A stretch of DNA of 64,000 nt, from positions 1 to 64,000 of the forward strand of contig JAGTXO010000010.1 in NCBI GenBank assembly GCA_019448385.1, given 5' to 3'. The translations under genes and the position numbers were made by a program. Below the pieces are notes generated by a model. It had not been told where the DNA came from and did no database searches. It was given only the letters and a program-made list of their open reading frames with translations. Position 1 is the stretch's first letter, and every line of letters starts with the position of its first letter. Positions 36,399-47,358 of the stretch are shown one piece after another. This DNA is from Diacronema lutheri (taxonomy: Eukaryota; Haptophyta; Pavlovophyceae; Pavlovales; Pavlovaceae).

Positions 36399-39300
36399 TC
36401 ACGCCCCAAACTTGGCGAGCAGATCGGCGACCTCGGATGACGACAGCGGCGCCTCTGGCTCGTCGCCGCTCTCGTCGCGGCCCCCGCCCTCAGCATCACG
36501 GTACGCGTAACGGTATGCGCCTCTGCCGAACTCGGCCTCGAAGAGCTCGGCAAAGCTCGCGCGATCGGCCGCGGCCGCTGGCGCCGTCCATCCGCCGGCC
36601 CAGCCGCCGGCGCGCGCGCGGCGCGGCGCGCGCGCTGCCCTGCCCTGCTCGCGCAGCAGCCGACGCGCGTCGTACTCGGCGCGCGCGCGGCCATCGCTCA
36701 GTGTGGCAAGCGCCGTCTGCGCGATGAGGAACGCGCGTGTCCGGACGTCGTCGGAAGGCGCGCGCGTTTTGTCCGGGTGGAGGAGGAGGGCGATCCGGCG
36801 GAAGGCGCGTCGGATGCTCTCACGGCTGGCGGACGAGCCCACGCCGAGGGCCGGTTGGCGACGAGCGCGGCGGGCGGCGGCGCGGGCGGGCGGGCGGCAG
36901 GGGCGGCGCGTGGGCGGCGGCGCGGGCGGTAAGGCGGCGCCGGACGCGCACACGGCACGCGCAGCGCACGGCGCGCGCGGCGTTCCGAGCGCTCGATCGC
37001 GGCTGCAGGGCGGCGCGCTGCACCGCGTTGCTCACTTGGTACAAATCCGCGCCGGCAGCCATCGTGCCATCCGCACCGGCGGCAGCCATCGTGCCAGCGC
37101 CCAGCGCGTGCTCGCCGCTGTCGTCGTCGTCGTCGTCGTCGAGGCCGGCGAGGGAGCGCTCGGCCATGCGCAAGAGCGACGCGAGCGCTGCGTCCTCGCC
37201 CTCCGCCTGCGCCGTCTCCTCCGCCTCCGCCATCTCCTCCGCCTCCGCCGTCCCCTCCGCCGCCGCCGCCGCCGCTCCACCCTCGCGCACGTTCGCGCCC
37301 TCCGCGCCCGCGCCCGCGCCTTCTACACGCGCGCTCTCTGCGTCGACGACGTGGGCGGGCGACGCGGCCGCGCGCTGGTCATCCGCGCCATCGCCGCCGC
37401 CATCGCCGCCGCCATCGCCGCCGCCATCGCCGCCGCCATCGCCGCCGCCATCGCCATCGCGATCGCCATCGCCGTCGCCGTCTGCGCGCTTGGCGGGGCC
37501 ACCCTGCGCCACGATGGCGGCGGGGCCACCCTGCGCCACGATGGCGGCGGGGCCACCCTGCGCCACGATGGCGGCGGGGCCACCCTGCGCCACGATGGCG
37601 GCGGGCGGCAGCGCCGACGCGTTCGCCGGCTCGGCGACGCGCGCGGCCGCAGCCGTGGTGGCGGCCGCGTCTGCCGCCCCCGCCTCCGCCGCCTGTGCCG
37701 CGGCGGCTCGCCGGTGCGCGGCGGCGTTGCGAGGAGCGGCTGCACGCGCAGCCGGAGCCTCTGCGTGTGCCCGCGCCCGTGCCGCCGCCTGCGCAACCGC
37801 CTCCGCCTCAACCACCGCCGCGTCCGCCGCCGCCGTCTCCGCCGCCGCTCCCGCCTCCGCCATCACTTCCACACGCGCAGTGCTGAAAACGTCCGTTTCG
37901 TCCGTTTCGTCCGTTTCGTCCGTTTCGTCCGTGTCGTCCGTGTCGTCCGTGTCGTCCGTTTCGTCACCGACGCCATTGCCGTCGTCCGCACCCTCGCCGT
38001 CGCCGTCGCCGTCGCCTCTGCCGTCCCAGCCGCCACCACCACCGCCGTCGCCACCGTCGCCCGCCGCGCCGCGCACGCTGTCGTCGAGTGCCGCCGCGAC
38101 GCCGCTCGCCGCACGCGCCGCCGCGCGCGCCACGCGCGCGAGCCAGCGACGCGCGCCGCGCGCGACGCGCGCCGCGCCGCTCGGCAGTCGCAGCCCGCGC
38201 GTCACCACCGCGACGGCGCCCGCCGCGCCGCTCGCTACCGGCCGCGCGAGCCCGTGGCCGGCCGCGAGCGCGCGCGACGCCGCAGCGGCCGTCGCGTCGA
38301 TCGAGCCGCGCAGCGCGAGCGCACACGGCTCCCACCGGCGGTCTGCGCGCGCCTCCGCCTCGTCGCCAAATTCCGCCTCCGCCTCCGCCTCCGCATCGCC
38401 CTCACCGTCGCCGTCGCCCTCCATCGCGGCCTCGCGCGAGCTCAGCTGCGCGATCGCCCGGCGCAGCTGCTCGCCGCATGCCGCCCAGCCCGCGCCGCGC
38501 TCGCGCGCCGCCGATGCCGGCGCCTCCGCGAACGTGTCGGCGCGCGAGGCGCGCTCCGCCCCTCCATCGCGCTCGCGCCCGCCAGCCTCGGCCGCGGCCT
38601 GCGCAAAAGGCGAGCGCGTCGGCGCTTCGGCCGTCAAGTCGCCGCCGCGCGGCCGCTCGGCGCGCGCGGCCGAAGCAGCGCGCGCGTCGGCGCCGCTGCC
38701 GACGCCGTCGCTGTCCGATCCGCCGTCGGCCCGCCGCGCGCGCGCGCGCTCGTCCCCGCCTCCGCTCGCGCCCTCGCGCCGGCGGCCCGTACCACCCGAC
38801 GGCGGGTACGATGGCGGCGGGTACGATGGCGGCCGGGGCGCGGTGGCGGGCCGCGCGGCGTCCTCCGCGCCGCGCGCCGCCTGCGTGCGCGCGCGCGGCG
38901 CTCGCACCACCTCTTCCGCCGCCACGCCGCTCGCGCCGCCGTCCGCCCACGAAGCTTCGTCAAACGGGCTCGCGCGCGTGGGCTGGGGCCGTGCGCTGCG
39001 CGCGCCGCCCGGACTGCGCGCGCCGCCCGGACTGCGCGCGCCAGCGCGGCTGCCCGCGCCGCCGTCGGGCGCGGGCGCGCGGCCTGGCGCGGCAGAAGCG
39101 GCGCGCGACTCGCCCTGCGCGCCCCGCCCTCCGCCGCCGCCGTCGCCGCCGCCGGACGGGCGCGCGCCGGTCGCGTCCGCGCCGCCGCCGTGCCCGCGCG
39201 CGACATCGGCCGCGACATTGGCGCCGGCGCTGGTGGTGCGCCGCGGCGCGTCGGCAGCTCGCGCGGGTGCGCCCGCGCGCTCGTCCACGTACCCTTGGCG

Positions 39301-39546
39301 TGCGCCGCCGCCGCCGCCGCCGCCGCCGGCGCGCGCGCGCGCGCCGCCGGGCGCGGCCTCCGCGCCGCGTGCGCGCCGCGGGCGCGCCGCGTCGGCGGCG
39401 TCATCGTCGCGCACGAGGCCCTCCATCGCGGCACGCATGGTGGCAAAGTCATCGTTCGCCGCGCCGAGCTGCGCGCACGCCACCGCGAGCGCGAGCAGCG
39501 CGAGCGCGCGCGCTCTGCGGCCCGCCCTGTCCACGAGGTTCGCCAT
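36399..39546 (-). CDS. Secreted/ER low-complexity protein with C-terminal J domain
   Basis: Exon 39546-37036 (837 codons) begins MANLVDRAGRRARALALLALAVACAQLGAA, a clear signal peptide, then a long Ala/Gly/Asp/Arg-rich, probably disordered region with small repeats (AAIVAQGGP x4, DTDDTDETDETD). It ends ...MAAGADLYQ at a consensus donor CAA/GTGAGC. A second open stretch, 36851-36399, begins ALGVGSSASRESIRRAFRRIALLLHPDKT with the HPD motif of J proteins. Joining the two gives LYQALGVGSSA, an exact J-domain start, but no AG lies near the required acceptor, so the splice is unproven. Joined length is about 987 aa. J domains stimulate Hsp70 ATPase; with a signal peptide the partner could be an ER or plastid-periphery Hsp70. 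Start codons of this gene and the next are only 40 bp apart. Confidence 0.65.
37498..37608. repeat. 27-bp coding repeat x4
   Basis: Four perfect or near-perfect 27-bp units (GCCACCCTGCGCCACGATGG core) encode AAIVAQGGP on the minus strand. Confidence 0.85.
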
Positions 39547-39586
39547 CGCCCCCCCCGCCCCGCCCCAGCACTTTTTCAGCTGATGG

Positions 39587-40226
39587 ATGCCCTGGCAGCC
39601 GCGTGGGCGTTCGTTCTCGCGAGAAATGGCGCTTCGGCGGGTTGTCGCGCTCGCGCCTCGACGGTTCTTGCCCGGCCGTGCGCTGACGGGCTCGTCGACG
39701 GACGGCGCCGGGCGTGGCTCGGACGGTGCAGACGACGCTTCGTCTGCCGGCGACACCCCGCTCGATCTCTTCACCCGCGCCGCCGGCCGCGGTCGCGGCC
39801 GCGCGGCGGCCGCTCCGCTGTCTTCGCCACCCGCGCCGCCCGCGCTGGCGCCGGCCGGCGCGTCGACGGCAGATGCGGCGGCTCGCTTCGCCGACGCGGA
39901 CGAGGAGCCGATTGCGCCATCCGCGCCGCCGCCTCGCGCCGCTAAGCCGAGCCCCGCTCCGTGGCGCTCGCGCCCAGCCGGCGGCCCACGGCCGATCGCG
40001 CCGCCCGCCGCGGCCAGCGACGCGGGCGAGGCGCGCGAGGCGCGCGCCGCGCCGCCGGCCGCCGCGCAGGCCGCTCCGTCCAACGCGGTGCCCCCACTGC
40101 CCGCCCCGCCCGTCGTCAACGTGTTCGCGGCGCCGCCAACCGGGCGCGGGCGCGGGCGCACCGTTGGCGAGCGCCGTGACGACCACGCGCCGCTTGAGCC
40201 GCCACCGCCGCCGCCACCGCCGCCGC

Positions 40227-40263
<37 letters not shown>

Positions 40264-43200
40264 CGAGCCGAGCGGTGTACGCGGGCCGCAGCCACCACCG
40301 CGGCGCGCGAGCACGGCCGCCGCCGTCACGCGCGCCGGCGGCGCCGGCGGCGGCCGGGCGGGCTCGGCGCCCGCGCGGCCGGCGGGCGCGGCCGCGCCGG
40401 CGGAGAGCTCCGGGCACGCGGACGGCGGCATCAGCCTCTTCGACAAGGGTGCGCGGCGCGCAGGGCCGGCCAAGCTCGGCGGCGCGTTTGGCATCAGCCG
40501 CGTCGTAGACGAGCTTCTCGACTCGCTTGGCGGCGGCGTTGGCGGCGGCGCCGGCGCGGCGGGCGCCGGCGCCACCACCACCACCGCCGACGCCGACGCC
40601 GACGCGGCGAACGCGCTGCTCGACCGCTTGGAGGAGCAGCGGCTCATCGCCGCGGGGCTCGAGCCCACGCACGCACCGCCGCCCGCAGACTTTGACTCGA
40701 TGCTCGACCAACTCGTGCGCGCCTCCGACCGCGCGGACACGGCCGTGGCCGTCGCGCTGCCCCGCGCCGAGCGCCCGGCGCAGCTGCCGCGCGCGCTGCG
40801 CGCGCTAGACGCGCTCGCGGCGGCCACGGCGGACATCTCCGCGGACGCGGCGGCCGGCGAGAGCGGCGCGCTGCCGCCCCTTGACGTCACCCTCCTCCCG
40901 GCCGCCGAGACAGTCCGGCTGCGCGCGCTCGTCTCCGGACTGCCGTTACCGCCCGCCATCGGCCCGGGCGGCCGGCCGCGCACGTCGGCGGTGCGCGCGC
41001 TGGCAGGCGGCGTGCTCCTGCGCTCCGCCGAGCGCGCCGAGCTGAGCGGCCGGTTGAGCGACGCGCTGCTCGTGCAGGACGTGCGCTCGTGGATTGCCCT
41101 TCTCGCGCCCCTCACCGTCGACAGCATGATCGCAGACAACGCCCTCTCCATCGCCCTCCTCGAGTTCGTCACGGCGCGACCGCCGCGCGCCGCGCCCGAC
41201 CGCGCGCCCAACGCGCGCGCGAACACGGACGTGCTCGCGTTTGCGCTCGACGCGCGCGCCGACGCGCTCGCCGACGCCGTCGACGCGGCGCAGGCCGCCG
41301 TCGCGGCGCGCGCGCCGCTGCCGCTGCTCGACCACGCGCCGCTCGCCGCCGCGCTCGCCAACGCGGCGCGCGCGCCCGCCGACGGCGGCGCCGACGCGCC
41401 GGAGCACGCCGCGTGGGCCGCGGCGTGCGCCGGCGCGTCGGCCGCGGCGAACGGCGCGGAGGCCGCCGAGGCCGCCGCCGCGCGCGCGCCGGCGGGCGCG
41501 GCGCTCGCCGCCGCGGCGGCGCTCGCCGAGCAGCTCGGGCTCGGCGACGCGCAGCGCGGTGGTGTGCGCGCGCGCGCGGCGGATGGCCTCGGCGCGGTGG
41601 AGGCAGCGCTCGACCGCGCGCGCGCGCTGCTGCGCGCCGAGGCAGCGTCGGAGCTGCGGCCCGGATACGAGACCTTGCTCGCGCTCGCGCGCGAGAGGGC
41701 GGCGGACGCCGACGCGGACGCGAAGGCGAAGGCGGAGGCGGAGGCGGGTTGGGAGGTGGAGGCGGAGGTGGAGACGGCGGCGGAGGCGAAAGCGACCCAT
41801 GCCGCGCGCGGCGAGGGCGAGGCGGCGTTGGACGCGCGGCTCAACGACGGCACTGCCGGCGTGGCCGACGCGGCCGACGCGCGCGCGAGCCGCGCGATGT
41901 TGCGCGCGCTCGCTGAGCTCGGCGCTGGCGGCGGCGCTGGCGGCGGCGCTGGCGGCGGCGCTGGCGGCGCTCGCACCGGACCGGACGCCGCGGGCTTTGC
42001 GGGCGCGGCAGGCGGCGCGGTCACGACAGTCGCTGCGCTTCCGCTCGCGCGCGGCTCGGCGGGCGCGCGGCGCGCGAGCACGCGCTTCCTCCTTGAGGCG
42101 GCGGCGGGCCTCGCCGCGCATCTGCCCGCCGCGACCATGATCGCCGACGCGCGCGCGCCCGACGCGCCGGCGCAGCCGCGCCCGCACGGCGCGCCCGCGG
42201 ACGGCGCGGCCGCCGCGCGCGCGCTCGGACCGGCACGCGTGCTTGAAACGTTTGACGAAACGCTCCCATCATGGACGGTTGCGCAGCAGGGCGCGTCGGG
42301 CCGCGTCCAAGTGCCCGCCGCGCTTCGCGCGTGGCCGTACAAGCCGCACCTCTTCGCCTCGCACGTGCACATCGGCACGGCGTTCGTGCTGCGCGCCGAC
42401 GCGACGACGCCGACGGGCGCGGCGAGCAAAGACGAGCGCGCGCTGTGGGGCGCGCTTCAGACGGCGCTCGCGCAGGCGCAGCGCGGCACCACCGGCGGCC
42501 GCTTTTTGGGCGGCGCCGTGAGCGACGCGGCCGCTCACCTGTGGGGCGGCGACGAGGTGGCGGGCTGGCTGCAGCAGGTGCGCCATGCGCTCACTGCCGC
42601 CATGCGCTCACTGCCGCCATGCGCTCACTGCCGCCATGCGCTCACCGCCGCCATGCGCTCACCGCCGCCCGCCGCCCCCGCCGCCCCCGCCGCCTCCGCC
42701 GCGCAGGCCGGGATGAGCGACGAGACATGTGAGGCGGCGGTCAAGTTTGCCGTCTACGGCAAGGCCCTCCTCACCGCGCGCCAGCGCGCGCGCCTCAGCA
42801 CGCTCAGCGCGGCGGGCGCAGGTGCGGCGCCCGCCGCCGCCAACGCCGGCGGGGCGGGCCTTCGTCCGGCCGCCGGCGCCGCGCCGCTCGCCGCCGCCGA
42901 CGACGACGACGACGCCGACGCCATCCTGCGCGAGCAGCTCGTCATCTCTTCCAACGGGCAATGGAAGCGCTTCCGCCGCGCGCTCCGCCAGCTGCGCACC
43001 GACTTTGACGCGCTCGCATTTGTCGCGCCGCGTTGGTTTCAAAGCGGCGCCGCCGGCGCTGACCGCGGCGCGCCTATCGCACCGGACACCGACGCCATCG
43101 CACCGGACACCGACGCCACCGCACCGGACACCTCCAGCGCCGCGGGTCCGGACGGCGCGCTGCGGCTGCTCGTGCTGCAGCAGCCGCGCGTCAAGTTGAG

Positions 43201-43903
43201 TCACGACCGTTACCCACGTCACGCCGTGACGCTGCAGCTCAACCCGCAGCAGTGGACGGCCCTGCGCACGGCCGCCGCCGCGCAGCGCGCCGAGGCGCGC
43301 CGCGTCGCGGCGGCGGAGGCGGAGGCGGCGGTGGGCAGCGCGCTCGTGCAGCGCGAGCTGCAGCGCGTGCGCGAGCTCCTGGGCCTCAGCGCGCAGGTGC
43401 GCCGCCGCGCCGCTGCGCGCTGCGCCGATCGCGCGCGCACGGCCGACTGGCGTGACAGGCGTGCTCGTGACGGGCGCACGCGTGACGGGCGCACGCGTGA
43501 CGGGCGCACGCGTGACGGGCGCACGCGTGACGGGCGCACGCGTGACGGGCGCACGCGTGACGGGCGCACGCGTGACGGGCGCACGCGTGACGGGCGCACG
43601 CGTGACGGGCGCACGCGTGACGGGCGCACGCGTTTCTCACCCCGCACGCCGCGCCCGTTGCCGCGCCCGCGCATGCGCGCGCGTGCGCAGGAGTGCACGA
43701 CGCTCGAGCCCGCCGTGTCCGCGCTTCTCCTCTCCGACCGGCATACCGCCTCCGAGAAGCGCGAGATGTGCGAGCGAATCGCGCGCGAGATCCAAGCCGC
43801 GCCCAAGTTGGACGCGCTCTTTGCCACCAAGGGCTTCCCGCTCGCCGACTTTTTGCGCGGGTACGCGCCGCAGGATGGTGCGGCGTCTGAGCGGCAGCAG
43901 TGA
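39587..43903 (+). CDS. Large uncharacterised Ala/Pro-rich protein
   Basis: Exons 39587-42577, 42707-43396 and 43691-43903 join in phase 0 (all GT-AG) to about 1,297 aa. The N terminus (ALRRVVALAPRRFLPGRAL) is basic and hydrophobic and could be a mitochondrial presequence. Residues about 30-230 are low-complexity with Pro10 and Thr12 runs. The middle is Ala-rich helical sequence (residues about 330-820). Compact parts are more complex: SWTVAQQGASGRVQVPAALRAW, HVHIGTAFVL, LWGGDEVAGWLQQ/AGMSDETCEAAVKFAVYGKALL across intron 1, which has the look of a SAM-type helical bundle, then QWKRFRRALRQLRTDFDALAFVAPRWFQS and a final exon KREMCERIAREIQAAPKLDALFATKGFPLADFLRGY. I do not recognise the family. 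Both introns carry tandem repeats. Confidence 0.7.
42578..42706. repeat. Intron 1 with 17-bp tandem repeat
   Basis: Five copies of CATGCGCTCACTGCCGC fill most of this 129-bp intron of the uncharacterised gene. A 17-bp unit would shift frame, which supports the non-coding interpretation. Confidence 0.75.
43466..43634. repeat. 15-bp minisatellite in intron 2
   Basis: Eleven almost perfect copies of CGTGACGGGCGCACG lie between the donor at 43397 and the acceptor at 43690. Although open in one frame, the flanking splice sites restore a continuous protein without it. Confidence 0.85.
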
Positions 43904-44138
43904 CTCAGTGATCCTCAGTGAGTCCGTGGGTCAGTGCGGCGCGTGGCCGTGCACGGCCGGGCGTGCAGTCGGCCGCGCTGTCGGCCGGCAAGGCCGCCAC
44001 TCAAAGCCACGAGCGCCCGCCTCTCGGCAAGCGAAGGCTGCGACGAGGCGGCTACCATTTGTAGCTGCATAGCCCGTGCTGTCATATCGCCAGGCCCCCA
44101 TTCACCACCGCTGTCTTTTGAAAAGGGAGTGACGTGTT

Positions 44139-46649
44139 CTACGCGTCATCACCGTACGTCCACTGCTTGGCGCCGTCCAGGTCGCCATCGTGGAAGGCGC
44201 GCAGCTCGCCGCGCGCGACGGCCCAATACTCGCGCACCGTCGCGCGCAGGAAGTATTGGTCGTGCGAGATGACGACGACGGCGCCGCCGAAGCGCGCGAG
44301 CGCGTCGATGAGGACGTCGATCGTCTCGAGGTCCAAGTGGTTGGTCGGCTCGTCGAGCACGACGAGGTGCGGTGGCTGCCATGCGAGCTCGCAAAACGCG
44401 ACACGGCTCTTCTGCCCTCCCGACAGCGAGCGCATCTTGCGGAACGCGCCGCCGTCGACGAGGCCGAACGCGGCGAGGCGCGTGCGCGCCTCAAGCTCCT
44501 TGGTCCCCGGGAAGCGCGCGAGCAGGTGCTCCAGCGCCGACTTGTCGAGGTCGAGCTGGTCGACATGGTGCTGCGCGAAGGAGACGACCTGCGCTGCGCG
44601 GTTGAGGCTCGCCTCGCCGCTGAGCGGCGGCAGCTCGCCCGTCATCGTGCGAAGCAGCGTCGTCTTGCCCGCGCCGTTGGCGCCGAGGATCCCCACGCGC
44701 GATGTCGCGTGCAGCTGCGCGCACACGGCGCGCACGAGCGGCGCGTGGCCCGTGTAGCCGATCGCCGCGCTGTCGAGGGCAAGGAGCTGGCTGCGCTTGA
44801 GCGGCGGCGGCGGCGGGAAGTCGAGCTTGACGCGCGCGAAGCCCGACTCCTTGTCCGGGTCCTCGAGCAGCCCCTTCTCCTCCATGCGGCGCAGCGCCTG
44901 CTCGCGGCTTTTCACCTGCGCCATCGCAGACGGCGTCCGTTTCGCTTTCCGGTTGTGCTCGGCGGAATTTTTGGACAAATCGAACTTGTCGACCATCGCC
45001 TGCAGCGACGCGACCTCCGCCTGCTGCGCCTCGTACGCCCGCCGCGCCGCCACGTACTCCTCCGCCTGCACGCGCACGAACGTGGACACGTCGCCGCGGT
45101 ACGCGCTGAGCGTGCGGCGCGCGAGGAGGAGCACGTCCGTGCACACCGCGTCGAGGAAGTCGCGGTCGTGCGAGACGATGAGGCAGGTCTGCTCGCGCTG
45201 GCGCAAAAAGGCCGTCAGCCAGCGCAGCGCGACCAGGTCGAGGTGGTTCTGCCCGCGCGCGCGCCGCGGCGGCGGGCAGGCGGGCGGGCGGGCGGCGGCC
45301 GTCGATAATTGGCGCCTGGCGCAATGCGCGCGCGCTCGCGGGCGCGGGCGCGCGCGCGGGCGCGCGCGCGCGCGCACGGTGGGCTCGTCGAGGAGGAGCA
45401 GGTCGCACCGCACGAACAGCGCCGCTGCAAGGCACACGCGCACGCGCCACCCGCCGGAGAGCGCGCGAACGGGCTGCGCGCGCATCCGCTCGTCCACGCC
45501 GAGCCCGTGCAGGATCTGACACGCGCGCTGCTCGGCGCTGTCGGCGGAGAGCGCGGCGAGCGCGTCGAGCGTCTGCACGAGCTGCTTGCTCAGCGCTGCG
45601 CTGTCGCCCTCCGCCGCCGTCGCCGCGTCCGACGCCGCGTCGCTGCCGTGCGCGCCGTCCGCCGAGCCGCCGCCGCCGCCGCCGCCGATCGCCGCCTCGA
45701 GCTCACGCCGCCGGCGCTGTAGCACGCGCAGCTCGACGTCGGCCTTGAGCACGGTGGCGAGCGGCGTGGCGTCGAGGTCGACCGCGCCCTCCTGCCGCAC
45801 GTGCACCACGCGCAGCGCCTCCGGGAAGCCGACGAGCTCATAGGCGGCAATGGCTCGCAGCAGGCTGCTCTTTCCGGCGCCATTCTGACCAAGGAGACCG
45901 TACTTTCGCCCACCGGACAGGCGGAGCGATGCGCTCTCGAGCAGCGGGCGGCCGTCGGGCGCGAGGAGGGTGAAGCTCTTGACGTGCACGTCGCGCGACG
46001 CGTTCCGGTTGCTCGCGCGCGCGCGCATGTACTTCTTGACCGCCGCCTCCGCCTCGGCCTCCTCGGCGAGCGCCGCGTCGCGCGCGGCCACGTCCGCCGC
46101 CGCGCGCAGGCGCGCGCGTGTCTCGGCGAGCGACGTGAGGCGCGGGCCGTCGGGCGCGGCGCCGTCCTCGCCCGCGCCCGCCCTGCCCGCCGCCGCGTCG
46201 ATCGTCGCGTTCCCGTACTTGGCCGAGTTGTCCGAATTGCCGAACGCGCCGCCGCCGCTCTGGCTCGTCATCAGCTCTGCCACGAGCTCCGGCAGCTCGC
46301 CCTCGCCGCTCGCGAGCAGGATGGGCACGTCGAGCGCGGCGGGCGTCGATGGAACGACCGGTGCGCCAATCACGCCCATTGCGTGCGCCGCGCCCGCCGC
46401 GCCCGTTGCTGGCACGTCGCGCGCGCGCCTCAAGATGTCGGCGCACAGCCGCGCGAGCAGTGCGCCGTCGCCGACCGCGAGCACGTCGTCGAGCAGCGGT
46501 GCGATGGCCTCGAGCACGTCGTCATCGGCCTGGCCCTCGTCGAGCGCCGAGTCGATCGTTCCCGCGACGTACTCGATTATCGCATCGTCGAGCGCGCCCG
46601 AATCGAGCCCGGCTTCCGTCACCGCCGCGCGCACGGCGTTCGCGGCCAT
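44139..46649 (-). CDS. ABCF-type (GCN20/ABCF3-like) ATPase
   Basis: Exons 46649-45378 and 45248-44139 join at DEPT/NHLD to about 793 aa. There is no membrane domain; two ABC cassettes lie in tandem. Cassette 1: Walker A GQNGAGKSS, signature LSGGWRVRV, Walker B LLLLDEPTNHLD, switch His in IVSHDRDF. Cassette 2: GANGAGKTT, LSGGQKSRV, LVVLDEPTNHLD, VISHDQYF. The linker contains KFDLSKNSAEHNRKAKR and ESGFARVKLDFPPPPPL, typical of ABCF3/GCN20. The first about 200 residues form the N-terminal helical extension. ABCF proteins act on ribosomes; GCN20 supports activation of the eIF2alpha kinase GCN2. The start sits 43 bp from the left arm of the inverted-repeat element, so its promoter is probably inside that arm. 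Confidence 0.93.
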   Translation of the reverse strand: MAANAVRAAVTEAGLDSGALDDAIIEYVAGTIDSALDEGQADDDVLEAIAPLLDDVLAVGDGALLARLCADILRRARDVPATGAAGAAHAMGVIGAPVVPSTPAALDVPILLASGEGELPELVAELMTSQSGGGAFGNSDNSAKYGNATIDAAAGRAGAGEDGAAPDGPRLTSLAETRARLRAAADVAARDAALAEEAEAEAAVKKYMRARASNRNASRDVHVKSFTLLAPDGRPLLESASLRLSGGRKYGLLGQNGAGKSSLLRAIAAYELVGFPEALRVVHVRQEGAVDLDATPLATVLKADVELRVLQRRRRELEAAIGGGGGGGSADGAHGSDAASDAATAAEGDSAALSKQLVQTLDALAALSADSAEQRACQILHGLGVDERMRAQPVRALSGGWRVRVCLAAALFVRCDLLLLDEPTVRARARPRARPRPRARAHCARRQLSTAAARPPACPPPRRARGQNHLDLVALRWLTAFLRQREQTCLIVSHDRDFLDAVCTDVLLLARRTLSAYRGDVSTFVRVQAEEYVAARRAYEAQQAEVASLQAMVDKFDLSKNSAEHNRKAKRTPSAMAQVKSREQALRRMEEKGLLEDPDKESGFARVKLDFPPPPPLKRSQLLALDSAAIGYTGHAPLVRAVCAQLHATSRVGILGANGAGKTTLLRTMTGELPPLSGEASLNRAAQVVSFAQHHVDQLDLDKSALEHLLARFPGTKELEARTRLAAFGLVDGGAFRKMRSLSGGQKSRVAFCELAWQPPHLVVLDEPTNHLDLETIDVLIDALARFGGAVVVISHDQYFLRATVREYWAVARGELRAFHDGDLDGAKQWTYGDDA

Positions 46650-46691
46650 CGTACCGCGTGCCCCGAGCGGTGGGAGTATAGGGGTTTCCAC

Positions 46692-47327
46692 TCATACGCC
46701 TCAGGAGACGTATCTTGCACGCGGCGAGGCGCACGCCTGAAAAGGGCCACCGAGGGCACATTATGCGGATTCGGCGGCATGGCCGTATCAAGGGCGGGTG
46801 GGCGTGGACGGACGGACGCGACAGCAGGGGAGAGACGCGGGTGGAGAGGACGAGGAGCGGCGCGCGCTTGGGCGTGTGGAGAGGACGAGGAGCGGCGCAC
46901 TTGGGATTTTGACGACCACCGTCCATGCCTCGTGCGTATCGGCCAGCGCCACGCCGGCCAGTGGCTCGCATCGAGCGGGCGGCGGACCGCGGCGGCCGGC
47001 GCGCATCGCGCGTCGGATCGCGCGCCAGAAATTCCGCGCAAAAGCCGTGCGCATCGAGCTCACCGGCGGCGCGCGATCATCATACTCGGCTCGCTGCGAG
47101 GGATCATCGCTCTCTCGGCTCTCGGCCTGGCGGGTGACCCTATACGCCCGCTCGGGCGCAATCGCCGCAGCCCGGCCCAGCCGCGCCGGCGACGTCGGAC
47201 GACGACGACCTCGGCAGCCACGCCTCGGTGGTTGCTCGCGCCACGTATAGAGACTACGCGCTGCGCATCGCCAGGCTGCCATGCAGCCAACGCGCGCGGG
47301 CGGGCGCTCAAGGGACGAGGCGCGGAT
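46692..47327 (+). repeat. Left arm of 636-bp inverted repeat
   Basis: Begins TCATACGCCTCAGG and ends CGAGGCGCGGAT. It is the reverse complement of 48200-48835, with one difference noticed (near 46736). It contains a partial tandem duplication of GTGGAGAGGACGAGGAGCGG. Confidence 0.9.
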
Positions 47328-47358
47328 TATGCGAGTCGTGCGGCCGCGCACAAAAGCG

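Noticed and set aside
36820-42429. 1,869-codon open frame on the minus strand extending upstream of the J-domain gene
   Set aside because: Upstream of the signal peptide at 39546 it lies opposite a plus-strand gene with sensible introns and only reads Ala/Arg/Ser low-complexity sequence; this is a GC-rich shadow.
43466-43634. CRISPR-like array
   Set aside because: The 15-bp units are contiguous without spacers and lie in a eukaryotic intron; this is a minisatellite.
46798-47250. 150-codon ORF present identically in both arms of the inverted repeat
   Set aside because: It is duplicated because the arms are duplicated; its composition is Arg/Ala-rich without domain features, so I do not call it a gene.
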